A stretch of DNA of 50,014 bases from Pontibacter sp. HSC-14F20 (GTDB taxonomy: Bacteria > Bacteroidota > Bacteroidia > Cytophagales > Hymenobacteraceae), in NCBI RefSeq assembly GCF_019599265.1, contig NZ_JAHZTC010000026.1, positions 1 to 50,014 on the forward strand, written 5' to 3'. The first letter of the stretch is position 1. Every line of letters starts with the position of its first letter. This document shows, piece after piece, positions 36,370 to 45,301 of this stretch. A model generated the notes under the pieces. That model did no database searches and was not told the origin of the DNA. It saw nothing but the letters and a program-made list of their open reading frames with translations. The position numbers and the translations under genes were made by a program.

Positions 36370-37140
36370 TTAAAGAGAATATGCCTTCAAGGAGGTCTTG
36401 TTTTGCACGAAATACAAACTGCGCATAAAGATAAAAAAAGTATCTGAACCTACGCCATCAATTGCACCTGCAAGTAACTCATTTAAGTGCGAAAAACCAT
36501 TTAAATCAAAAACAGCCAGAAAATTATCTAACTTATTTTCATTGGTCCTGCAGTAGTAGCTTACCACCAGGCAGGTATCTGTTTCGGCGTACTCCAGGGC
36601 GGTTACTGGCTCACAGTCAAGTTCCTGCACCAAAAAATCGCGTACCTGTTCGTAGTATATTTCGCCTTCCCGGTACAGGTGCGGGTATCGCACAGCCTCA
36701 AAACGGAGCTTATGGCAGCGCTGCACCCCATCGGCCGCCTCTTTTTGACTGATATCGCTTCGTATGGTTTTACCGTAACCGCTTTCCAGCAAAAGCAGTT
36801 CCTTACCCGTTTGGGTAACTTCGTAGGCCAGCAGCCCACGCTCCTCTATTCCGTAGAAAGCCAGCTCCGACTGCTGCCACAGCGCTATACCTGAGTCAGT
36901 TGCAAAAGCCCGTATACCTTTGTGCTGCCCCAGTTTGCGGTCGCCGTAACCGTGCAGGTATAGCACCTGCTTGTGCACATCCTCCAGGCCCAGCCACCAG
37001 GTGTTAAGATCAGGCAATTTCAGTTCCAGCAGTGGCGAACCAGTCAGGTGCAAGGTATAGAAACGGGTCTGCAGCAGGTCAGCATCACGCACCTCCAGCG
37101 CCATCCAGCCTCCAGGTACATCCAGACGGATACGCCACAC
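36370..37140 (-). CDS. DUF4905-like protein
   Basis: 256 aa from the first GTG. The protein is beta-rich with repeated WWLGLEDVHKQVLYLHGY and AYEVTQTGKELLLL strands, suggesting a propeller-like fold, and fits the DUF4905 family of Bacteroidota (by eye). The frame stays open for 20 codons upstream of the GTG and reads like genuine sequence (FKYEFEAPVWRIRLD), yet holds no ATG, GTG or TTG; a rare ATT or ATC start is possible. It precedes, and is divergent from, nfeD. Function unknown. Confidence 0.65.
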   Translation of the reverse strand: MWRIRLDVPGGWMALEVRDADLLQTRFYTLHLTGSPLLELKLPDLNTWWLGLEDVHKQVLYLHGYGDRKLGQHKGIRAFATDSGIALWQQSELAFYGIEERGLLAYEVTQTGKELLLLESGYGKTIRSDISQKEAADGVQRCHKLRFEAVRYPHLYREGEIYYEQVRDFLVQELDCEPVTALEYAETDTCLVVSYYCRTNENKLDNFLAVFDLNGFSHLNELLAGAIDGVGSDTFFIFMRSLYFVQNKTSLKAYSL

Positions 37141-37224
37141 GGGCGCTTCAAATTCGTATTTAAAAAGTAGGGAAAGAATAAGCGGGATTTTTTTAGTATC
37201 TTATTTCCGATTAAGCTCAAATGT

Positions 37225-38571
37225 ATGAAATCTAACGCAAAAATATGGCAATGGCCGTCACTCCTCCTGCTGGCTCTTCTTTTTTCTTTCACGTCCGCCT
37301 GGGCGCAGGAGCGCCAGAAGGTGTTCATCATGGAGATCGGGTCTGAAATCGATCCGCGCACCAACCGCTACACCCAGCTGGCACTGGACGAGGCGACCCG
37401 CGTAGAGGCCGACCACATTTTGCTCAAGCTGAATACTTACGGCGGTGCCGTGAACGATGCTGATGCTATCCGCCTGCGCCTGCTTGAGTACCCGAAGCCG
37501 GTTTATGTGTTTATCGACAAAAACGCAGCATCAGCCGGAGCACTCATTTCCATTGCCTGCGACAGCATTTACATGGCGCCGGGGGCCAACATCGGGGCGG
37601 CCACAGTGGTCGGTGCCGACGGGCAGGCCGCGCCGGGCAAGTACCAGAGCTACATGCGCTCCATTATGCGCTCCACTGCCGAAGCCAACGGCCGTAACCC
37701 CAGACTAGCCGAAGCCATGGTAGACGCTGCTGTGGACAGCACCTTGTCGGCAGATCAGGTACTGACCCTCACCACTTCAGAAGCCATCCAGCACGGCTTC
37801 AGCGAAGGACAGGCCAACAGCATCGACGAAGTGTTGCAAAAGCTCAACTTGCAGGACGCCGAGATCATCCGCTACGAACTCAGCTCAACCAACAAAGTCA
37901 TTTCATTCTTTCTGAATCCCGTTATCAGCGGTATTCTGATCCTGATCATCATTGGCGGACTCTGGTTCGAACTGCAGACTCCGGGCGTAGGTTTTCCGCT
38001 CATGGCAGCTATCATCGCAGGCGTGCTATACCTGACTCCTTTCTACCTCAATGGCCTGGCCGAGCATTGGGAGATCCTGCTGTTCATTGTCGGGCTGGTG
38101 CTCATTGCGCTGGAAGTGTTTGTGGTGCCAGGATTTGGGGTGACAGGTATAAGTGGCATCTCGCTGGTGTTTTTGTCGCTGCTGCTGATCATGATCAATA
38201 ACCAGGCCTTTGACTTTACATTCGTTTCGTCTGAGCGCCTGATGGAAAGCCTGGTTTCTGTGCTGCTGGGTATGATCAGTGCCGTGATCATTGTAGTGCT
38301 GACCTGGAATCGTGTGCTAGGTAGCCGCGCCATGCGCCGCATTACACTCGTCAACACCTTCGACAGCAAAGAGGGCTACCGCTCCAGCAATTCGGTTGAG
38401 CACCTGATCGGCAAAACAGGTATAGCCTATACCCGCATGGCACCTAGCGGACGGGTGATGATAGAGGACAACGTGTACGACGCGCAGGCCCGAGACGGCT
38501 TCATCGACAAGGGCGATGTGGTGCAGGTGATCGACCAAAGTACCTTTGCACTGCGGGTGAAGAAAGTTTAG
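37225..38571 (+). CDS. NfeD-family membrane serine protease
   Basis: 448 aa. Signal peptide 1-27, then a ClpP/crotonase-like protease domain with Ser103 in NAASAGALIS and Lys139 in APGKYQSY, matching the Ser-Lys dyad of archaeal PH1510. Four or five transmembrane helices (about 225-355) and a C-terminal OB-fold NfeD domain (about 375-448) follow. Such long NfeD proteins cleave stomatin-like partners; no stomatin gene is beside it here. Confidence 0.9.
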   Translation: MKSNAKIWQWPSLLLLALLFSFTSAWAQERQKVFIMEIGSEIDPRTNRYTQLALDEATRVEADHILLKLNTYGGAVNDADAIRLRLLEYPKPVYVFIDKNAASAGALISIACDSIYMAPGANIGAATVVGADGQAAPGKYQSYMRSIMRSTAEANGRNPRLAEAMVDAAVDSTLSADQVLTLTTSEAIQHGFSEGQANSIDEVLQKLNLQDAEIIRYELSSTNKVISFFLNPVISGILILIIIGGLWFELQTPGVGFPLMAAIIAGVLYLTPFYLNGLAEHWEILLFIVGLVLIALEVFVVPGFGVTGISGISLVFLSLLLIMINNQAFDFTFVSSERLMESLVSVLLGMISAVIIVVLTWNRVLGSRAMRRITLVNTFDSKEGYRSSNSVEHLIGKTGIAYTRMAPSGRVMIEDNVYDAQARDGFIDKGDVVQVIDQSTFALRVKKV

Positions 38572-38669
38572 GAATCTGGGAATTTAGGGAATTGGAATAA
38601 GTATTTGCTTTGGTGCAACCCGGGCGGGGTGATCAGGGTCTTGAGAGTATACTTCCGCTAAAACCTCAA

Positions 38670-39005
38670 ATGAAAAAATTCAAGCTATACCTGGTGGCTC
38701 CGCTGGCCCTGATGCTGACCGCCATTTCCTGTGACAAAGATGACGACCTGCAGGTGATGGAAGCAACCGCTACCCTGGTTTGGTCAGGTGACTATGCAGT
38801 AGACGGATGTGGTTTCATTATTCATTTAGGTGATCAGCATTATAAGCCTGAGAATGAACAGGAAATAGACAATTTATTCAAGCAGCAGGATTCGCATACT
38901 GTTCGTATTAAGTATACCTTGCCAGCCAAACCCCGGGAGTATAACTGCGGCTGGGGGGTGCATAAAAAAAGCACTATACGGCTGCTTTCCATCAAAAAAG
39001 CGTAG
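38670..39005 (+). CDS. Tiny lipoprotein of a tandem pair (first)
   Basis: 111 aa from MKKFKLYLVAPL; an upstream ATG at 38610 gives an unlikely leader. Lipobox TAISC (Cys near 21). The mature part has WSGDYAVDGCGFIIHLGDQHYKPENEQEIDNLF in its middle, of which the VDGCGF core is shared with the next gene. A second Cys (YNCGWG) could pair with it. Secreted, surface-attached, function unknown. Confidence 0.7.
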   Translation: MKKFKLYLVAPLALMLTAISCDKDDDLQVMEATATLVWSGDYAVDGCGFIIHLGDQHYKPENEQEIDNLFKQQDSHTVRIKYTLPAKPREYNCGWGVHKKSTIRLLSIKKA

Positions 39006-39041
39006 TCTTATAACTGTACAGCAACCTGTAAACTATACCTG

Positions 39042-39386
39042 ATGAAAAACTTACTCTTATCGGCGATTCTAGTCCTGATGACGACATTGGCCTTTACTGC
39101 TTGCCAGAACAATACTGAAGGGAACGCTGAAACCGATGATGCCATTCTGTTCTGGTCAGGAGAGTACATGGTGGACGGCTGCGGATTTGAAGTAGAGATA
39201 AATGGAAAGCGCTTTAAGCCGGATAACGAAAACGAGATAGACGAGGCATTCAAGATGGAAGGCGAAACTCCTGTGATGATCACCTACGAAAAATTAGGTC
39301 GCCAGCTCGACATCCGGTGCGGACTCTCAACCCAAAGCAGAGCCATGGACGCCATCCGGGTGATATCTGTGAAGAAACGGACCTAA
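39042..39386 (+). CDS. Tiny lipoprotein of a tandem pair (second)
   Basis: 114 aa. Signal peptide with lipobox AFTAC (Cys near 21). The mature part (WSGEYMVDGCGF, KPDNENEIDEAF, then DIRCGLST) parallels the preceding gene strand for strand, including the two cysteines, so it is a diverged tandem duplicate. 36 bases separate the genes. Function unknown. Confidence 0.7.
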   Translation: MKNLLLSAILVLMTTLAFTACQNNTEGNAETDDAILFWSGEYMVDGCGFEVEINGKRFKPDNENEIDEAFKMEGETPVMITYEKLGRQLDIRCGLSTQSRAMDAIRVISVKKRT

Positions 39387-39491
39387 CCTGCTGCAGGGCT
39401 TTTTATACCTGCCTGCTGCATTACTCCCATCTCTTGCGTAACTTGCGGGTGCCTGCCATTGCACGGCTGGCCACTGAAAACCGTCTGTCCT

Positions 39492-40229
39492 ATGCTAATA
39501 CTCGGTATTATACCTGCCCGCTACGCCTCCACCCGTTTCCCCGGAAAGCCACTTGCCGACATCAATGGCAAAAGCATGATCCGGCGGGTATACGAACAAG
39601 CTTCATCATCAGGTTTAACAGAAGTGATCGTAGCTACTGATGATCAGCGCATTCTGGACCACGTGCATGCGTTTGGCGGGAAGGCAGTCATGACAGCGGC
39701 ACACCACCAAAGCGGCACCGACCGCTGCTTCGAAGCCTACCAGCTGCACGACAAGCCTTTTGAGTACGTGATCAACATTCAGGGAGATGAGCCCTTCATC
39801 AAACCTGAGCAGATCGAGCTGTTGGCCACCTGTTTCAATAATCCGCAGACGCAACTGGCAACTTTGATCAAAAAGATCATCACACCGGAGGAGCTTTTCA
39901 ATGTGAACGCGCCTAAGGTAGTAGTGAGTCACCATGGGGAGGCGCTGTATTTCAGCCGCCAGCCCATCCCTTATTGCCGCAACGTGCCGAACGATATCTG
40001 GCACAAACAGCATACCTATTACAAACACATCGGCATTTACGGCTACCGCACCGACATACTGGAGCAGATCACGCAGCTGCCACCTTCCAGCCTGGAACTG
40101 GCCGAGTCGCTGGAACAACTGCGCTGGCTAGAAAATGGATACCGCATCACCACAGCTATCACCGAGTTTGAAACCTTCGGCATCGATACCCCGGAAGACC
40201 TGGAGAAAGTAAGAGAACTTGGAAGTTAA
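39492..40229 (+). CDS. kdsB: 3-deoxy-manno-octulosonate cytidylyltransferase KdsB
   Basis: 245 aa from MLILGIIPARYASTRFPGK; an earlier ATG is less likely. It activates KDO as CMP-KDO for lipid A-core synthesis in the cytosol. Signature stretches: PARYASTRFPGKPLA, ATDDQRI, SGTDRC, NIQGDEPFI and GIDTPEDLE. Complete. It shows that the organism makes KDO-containing LPS. Confidence 0.96.
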   Translation: MLILGIIPARYASTRFPGKPLADINGKSMIRRVYEQASSSGLTEVIVATDDQRILDHVHAFGGKAVMTAAHHQSGTDRCFEAYQLHDKPFEYVINIQGDEPFIKPEQIELLATCFNNPQTQLATLIKKIITPEELFNVNAPKVVVSHHGEALYFSRQPIPYCRNVPNDIWHKQHTYYKHIGIYGYRTDILEQITQLPPSSLELAESLEQLRWLENGYRITTAITEFETFGIDTPEDLEKVRELGS

Positions 40230-40355
40230 GGAGCTTGAAGAGTTGTCAGGTACAAGCCCAGCGCACAAATCTCGGGCTAACGGTTATCCAACCTGTTAAT
40301 TTTACTCATATCTTCTAGCAATCAATAATTTAACACCCAAGCAATCAACTATATC

Positions 40356-40784
40356 TTGAAGCATTACACCCTACAGCGATTCGTGAAACTGAACCTGTAC
40401 TTCTTTGGAATGTATGGGCTGCTGACTGCGGCTTGGTACGGTTTTACTGGACGGTTTGGAGAGGACTCGACTAGAGGAGCAATTAGCGAGATACTGGTGA
40501 ATGCAGCTATCTTCTCGCTGCTGTTTACGATTGCGCTCTTGCTATGGTATAGGAGAACAGAAATCAGAATTCCAGTGAAAAGTATCTCTCCAAAGGCGCT
40601 GGATCAGAAGCTGGACGAGATTGGCTATGAACGTATACCCGGCAAGGACAAAGGGGCTGTGCAGGTATACAAGCCCCGACCACCCAAAGCCCCTGCCCTG
40701 GCCGGCCGTCTTTTCGTGCAAAAGTCAGCTAACTTCTACCACCTGCAAGGGCCAGTGAGTAAGTTGAAGAGTTTGGGCGATTAG
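40356..40784 (+). CDS. Two-helix membrane protein of unknown function
   Basis: 142 aa, TTG start. Two hydrophobic segments (about 11-30 and 48-64) and a basic, Pro-rich cytosolic C-terminus (KPRPPKAPALAGR). TAATTTTA about 60 bases upstream is a one-mismatch -7 box. It lies between kdsB and a repeat element. No family is recognised. Confidence 0.6.
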   Translation: MKHYTLQRFVKLNLYFFGMYGLLTAAWYGFTGRFGEDSTRGAISEILVNAAIFSLLFTIALLLWYRRTEIRIPVKSISPKALDQKLDEIGYERIPGKDKGAVQVYKPRPPKAPALAGRLFVQKSANFYHLQGPVSKLKSLGD

Positions 40785-40940
40785 ACGTTTGAGAGTTAGG
40801 AAATAAGAATTTTGAGAGTGACTTGGCATTGAGAGGCGAGTTGTCTGTATTGGGCCCAAAACGTTTAGCTATTCACAATTCTATTCATCCCGTAAATTCA
40901 AGCTTTTTAACTTTCTAACTCATAAACTCCTAAACTAGAA
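40785..40940. repeat. Intergenic inverted-repeat element (GAGTTAG arms)
   Basis: Left arm 40785-40823 (GTTTGAGAGTTAGGAAATAAG) and right arm about 40898-40936 (CTTTCTAACTCATAAACTCC) are imperfect inverted repeats sharing GAGTTAG and GTTT words. The middle 75 bases have no ORF. Same build as the elements at 16121, 23536 and 27067. Confidence 0.5.
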
Positions 40941-41288
40941 TCATCCTCCCGCCTTTTTGGCCTTATACCCGGCCGCTAGCAGTACCTGCAGCACCTTGTC
41001 GCGGAAATCGCCCTGAATCAGGATCTCGCCGTCTTTAACAGAACCACCTACGCCACATTTGTTTTTCAGCAGTTTGCCCAGCTCTTTCAGATCGTCTTCC
41101 GTACCCACAAAACCTGTTACCAGTGTTACCTGCTTGCCGCCACGGGCTTTCTTGTCGAGCATGACTTTGAGGTTCTGCTGCTGCGGTGGCAGTGTCTCAG
41201 CTTCGTGTTCGTGCTCATAATCGTAATTGAAATCAGAATTGGTGGAGTATACCACTCCCTGTCTTCCTTTTTTATTCTTATCACTCAT
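40941..41288 (-). CDS. SUI1/YciH family translation factor
   Basis: 115 aa. The C-terminal SUI1 (eIF1-like) domain (about 40-115) has [15 protein letters not shown] and [17 protein letters not shown]. The N-terminal 40 residues are acidic with [12 protein letters not shown]. Bacterial YciH can influence start-codon fidelity and stress translation. It lies 19 bases upstream of the lipid kinase start on the same strand, so the two are probably co-transcribed. Confidence 0.9.
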   Translation of the reverse strand: MSDKNKKGRQGVVYSTNSDFNYDYEHEHEAETLPPQQQNLKVMLDKKARGGKQVTLVTGFVGTEDDLKELGKLLKNKCGVGGSVKDGEILIQGDFRDKVLQVLLAAGYKAKKAGG

Positions 41289-41307
41289 AGTCTTGACTTT
41301 TCAATTT

Positions 41308-42189
41308 TTAGCGTGCTACCACATGCAACGATTGTGGCACCATGCGCACTTCAAACTCCGTTGCCTTGCCCAGATACTCCCCATCAGCGTGGTGCATCAT
41401 TTCGTGGTCGGTCTGCACTGTTACACCTTCGGTCTTAAAATACTCGGCACTGTCTGCACCAGCCGGTTTGTTAGCCAGCATCGCGTAGCTCAGCTGCAAC
41501 GCTTTAAACATGTCTAGCTTACGCACCAGACACACGTCCAGCATGCCATCCCTGATGTCGGCCATCGGGGCGATATAGGCATTGTTACCATACTGTGCAG
41601 CATTGGCAAAGGCCATTACAAACAACTCCGTTTCGATGGTCTTGCCATTGATAACGGCCTTCACCGGAAGATGGCGGTAGTTGCGTACTTCTTTCAGGAT
41701 CAGCTCCACATAGGTTTGCAAACCGCGCTTTTTACTCCCTGCAAACACCGAACTGATGTAGGCATCAAAACCTATACCTGCCGTCGTAAAGAAAGGGCGC
41801 CCGTTGATAGTTCCGCTGTCTATTTTGGACCGGTGTCCGTCGTTCAGGAAGCGGATGGCCCCGTCAACTGTCAGGGGTACCTGCAGGTGGCGGGCCAGTC
41901 CGTTGCCGGAGCCCCTTGGTATAATGCCCAGCGCAGTTTCGGTATGCAGCAGCCCCTGTGATACTTCGTTTACGGTGCCGTCGCCCCCGACGGCTACCAC
42001 TACACTGCAGCCCTCTGCCGCAGCCTGCCTGGCCAGCTCCGGCGCATGACCGGCATAGGCAGTATATACGATGTCGTGGTCAAACTGCTTGTGGTCCAGG
42101 TGCAACTTGATGCGGGCAGCCACATCGACCTTGCTACTGGGTCCGGACTTTGGGTTGATGATAAACCGGTAATGGGGACGTTTGCTCAT
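41308..42189 (-). CDS. Diacylglycerol/lipid kinase family protein
   Basis: 293 aa. A soluble YegS/DagK-type lipid kinase: PKSG near residue 13, the nucleotide loop GGDGTVNEVSQG near 70 and PRGSGNGLARHL near 92, followed by a beta-sandwich with TAGIGFDA. The lipid substrate (diacylglycerol, phosphatidylglycerol or sphingoid base) cannot be told; Bacteroidota that make sphingolipids use such kinases. First of a two-gene unit with the SUI1 gene. Confidence 0.9.
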   Translation of the reverse strand: MSKRPHYRFIINPKSGPSSKVDVAARIKLHLDHKQFDHDIVYTAYAGHAPELARQAAAEGCSVVVAVGGDGTVNEVSQGLLHTETALGIIPRGSGNGLARHLQVPLTVDGAIRFLNDGHRSKIDSGTINGRPFFTTAGIGFDAYISSVFAGSKKRGLQTYVELILKEVRNYRHLPVKAVINGKTIETELFVMAFANAAQYGNNAYIAPMADIRDGMLDVCLVRKLDMFKALQLSYAMLANKPAGADSAEYFKTEGVTVQTDHEMMHHADGEYLGKATEFEVRMVPQSLHVVAR

Positions 42190-42262
42190 ATAAGCTAGAA
42201 TCGGCCAAAGGCGCTGCTAACAGGATTAATTCTCCGCAAATTAACCCATTCCGCCGGAGAAT

Positions 42263-42287
42263 AAAAAAAGCCCGGTTTTAGCCGGGC
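42263..42287 (-). terminator. Terminator of the universal stress protein gene
   Basis: GCCCGG (42270-42275) pairs with CCGGGC (42282-42287); on the minus strand TTTTTTT follows. Confidence 0.8.
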
Positions 42288-42311
42288 TTCTGTTTTGTAG
42301 GTATAGGTTTC

Positions 42312-43157
42312 TTATTTCAGATGAAAAGTCAGCACAGGTATATTGGAATGATTAACCAGGTCTTCGGCAATACTGCCACTAAGCAGGTGTGCCAGACCAG
42401 TACGACCGTGCGTGGCCATCATCACAAGGTCAGCTCCAACTTCCTCTGCAAAGTTCAGGATGCCGTTTTCTTCAATAACATCATTGTATACATTGCTGGT
42501 ATAGTTCTGCAGTCCGTAACGCTCTGCTGCTTCCTGCATGCGCGTGCGCAGGATGGTACTCGACTCAAATGCGCCCGGAGTGTTGATGTATACCAAGTGT
42601 AGCTTCGCACCGAACATCTGCTGGAAGTACTTAAATTTCTCCACGGCTGTACCAATCTCCCGTTTGAAATCAGAAGGCAGCACGATATTACGAATCTTGA
42701 AATTGGAGATAGGGCCTTTTACAGTCAGAACCGGGCATTCGGCTGTGCGTACCACCTTCTCGGTGTTCGAACCGATCAGGAATTCATCCATGCCGCTGGC
42801 ACCTTTCGAGCCCATCACCACCAGGTCTACCTTGTCATCGCTGATCACACGGCGGATCTTGCGGATCACGTTGTCGGCGTCTACCTCCTGCACCACTTCC
42901 ACTCCAGCATGCTCCACAGTGCGTTCCAGCTCGGCCATGCGGTACTTAGTATTTTCGAGAAGTTTCATCATGTATACCTGCTCCATACCGTTTCCGCCCA
43001 CCAGGTCGCCGGTTACACTGAAAGAGTAGGAATATGGCATCTCTACCACATGCAGTAGCTTGATGGCAGCCCCGGTCTGTCGTGCAATGACTACAGCCAC
43101 TTCAAAGGCATTACGGGCCTGGTCAGAAAAGTCGGTAGGTACAAGAATTCTTCTCAT
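42312..43157 (-). CDS. Tandem universal stress protein
   Basis: 281 aa from MRRILVPTDFSD; the frame extends 43 codons upstream without family similarity. Two UspA domains in tandem: RILVPTDFSDQARNA to GSNTEKVVRTAECPVLTV (about 1-145) and a second copy ending MMATHGRTGLAHLLSGSIAEDLVNHSNIPVL. The second domain has the ATP-loop G-x-x-G-x-x-H form. Usp proteins protect under starvation or oxidative stress. A 14-bp perfect palindrome lies 70 bases before the start and may be an operator. Confidence 0.92.
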   Translation of the reverse strand: MRRILVPTDFSDQARNAFEVAVVIARQTGAAIKLLHVVEMPYSYSFSVTGDLVGGNGMEQVYMMKLLENTKYRMAELERTVEHAGVEVVQEVDADNVIRKIRRVISDDKVDLVVMGSKGASGMDEFLIGSNTEKVVRTAECPVLTVKGPISNFKIRNIVLPSDFKREIGTAVEKFKYFQQMFGAKLHLVYINTPGAFESSTILRTRMQEAAERYGLQNYTSNVYNDVIEENGILNFAEEVGADLVMMATHGRTGLAHLLSGSIAEDLVNHSNIPVLTFHLK

Positions 43158-43226
43158 AATTTTGTGCGGTTTAGTCTTTCTGTTTGATTTCAGTTGTAAA
43201 AATACAGGATTGTAGATGCCTGTGCT

Positions 43227-43240
43227 ATGACAATTGTCAT
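43227..43240. promoter_or_regulatory. Perfect 14-bp palindrome upstream of the usp gene
   Basis: ATGACAATTGTCAT is a perfect palindrome, 70 bases before the usp ATG on its strand. TATTTTTA between it and the gene is a near-match to a -7 box. It fits a dimeric repressor or activator site, but the regulator is unknown. Confidence 0.45.
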
Positions 43241-43285
43241 TCCTGATGAAATATAGTAATTTTCTTTTATATACGCTATAAAACA

Positions 43286-43314
43286 CAAAAGCCCACCGGA
43301 AAGGCGGGCTTTTG
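43286..43314 (-). terminator. Terminator of gap
   Basis: CAAAAGCCCACC (43286-43297) and GGCGGGCTTTTG (43303-43314) pair with one mismatch around GGAAA. On the minus strand a T-rich stretch (TTTTGTGTTTT) completes it. Confidence 0.8.
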
Positions 43315-43340
43315 CATATGTTAAGGTATAAACCTAGTGA

Positions 43341-44375
<1,035 letters not shown>

Positions 44376-44465
44376 TTACGATTACAGACAAGGAAAACCA
44401 ACATATTTTTTCCTGCCTGTCTCTTAATGTTTTACGTGAAATCAGGCTAAAAAATCAAAAAAACA

Positions 44466-44496
44466 TTTGCCTTGTAAGCACTTTGCCTTATATTTG
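44466..44496 (+). promoter_or_regulatory. tRNA-Glu promoter
   Basis: TTTG (44466-44469), a 19-base spacer, and TATATTTG (44489-44496): both boxes match the Bacteroidota consensus exactly, 19 bases before the tRNA. It is the best promoter in the window. Confidence 0.85.
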
Positions 44497-44515
44497 CACC
44501 ACCAAACGACAAGAT

Positions 44516-44587
44516 GGTCCGTTCGTCTAGGGGTTAGGACTCCAGATTTTCATTCTGGCAACAGGGGTTCGATTCCCCTACGGACTA
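44516..44587 (+). tRNA. tRNA-Glu (anticodon TTC)
   Basis: A 72-nt cloverleaf: acceptor GGTCCGT/ACGGACT (one G-U), anticodon stem CCAGA/TCTGG around TTTTCAT with anticodon TTC, and T-arm CAGGGGTTCGATTCCCCTA. CCA is not encoded. It is the last core feature before the AT-rich island; tRNA 3' ends are common integration sites. Confidence 0.97.
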
Positions 44588-44600
44588 CACAGTAAAGCTT

Positions 44601-44636
44601 AAAAACCCGCTTATTTCATCAAATAAGTGGGTTTTT
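44601..44636 (+). terminator. Terminator of tRNA-Glu
   Basis: AAAAACCCGCTTATTT (44601-44616) pairs with AAATAAGTGGG plus T-run (44621-44636) around CATC. Confidence 0.85.
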
Positions 44637-45301
44637 TGTTTCCAGAGTAACAGAAAAGTAACAAAATTGTTTTTACAGGTCGCTACTCCCCTTTTCTGCT
44701 CTTGTTTTAGCTCTTTCCCAATTAGCACTTTCTAGATTATTTAGACTCTAGCACCATCGTCTCGAATTGCTGTTCTTATAGCCTATGACCGCTCCATGTA
44801 TGGCTGCTAATTTACGATTAATACCTTCTCATCTTTTCGCGACAGGTAGCCATAGTCATAGCAGAAATAGTGGGTGTTGCTTTTAAGCTTAAGTTCTGGT
44901 CGGAAAAGGAGATAAAGTCAAAGCCATTCTGCTCCAGTACTTCCCGTCTGTGCCTGGTCATACCTTCCAAGCAAAGCTATTATAGCAGGCAGCATTTTCG
45001 GCGCAGCCAGTAAACAATCTCTTAGATCAGCTGCTCCTTGTACTAGTTATTGTGATGTTTGCCAGCTCTTGACCAATAACGATCTAGTATAACCTCTAAT
45101 GCACAATGCCTACCATTTCCATGGCGTGTCAAGTGAAATTCAGGTATTATTCCTGTTTAGGGCTTATATCCAAATGTTGACTGCTGATCCTTCAACTTAT
45201 TTATAACAAAATATTAATAAGAATAGTATAAATTCATATAATTTATATTTTATTATTATTATTTATGAATATTTATATTTAACTATCTAAACGTAATATA
45301 T
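44637..45301. other. Gene-free debris region right of tRNA-Glu
   Basis: No intact ORF is seen over 660 bases; a frameshifted fragment lies at 44807-44961. From about 45180 the sequence becomes almost pure A/T up to the start of the hydrolase gene, probably its promoter region, with no clear TAnnTTTG. No integrase and no second copy of the tRNA 3' end is found. Confidence 0.6.
44807..44961 (-). pseudogene. Frameshifted gene fragment
   Basis: Minus strand: MTRHRREVLEQNGFDFISF... runs in one frame, then from an AAAA run near 44880 sensible sequence continues in another frame (NTHYFCYDYGYLSRKDEK) to a TAG at 44807. Adding one A would join them. Upstream of the ATG are more broken pieces. Product not recognised; it looks like the decayed 3' end of a gene. 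Confidence 0.35.
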
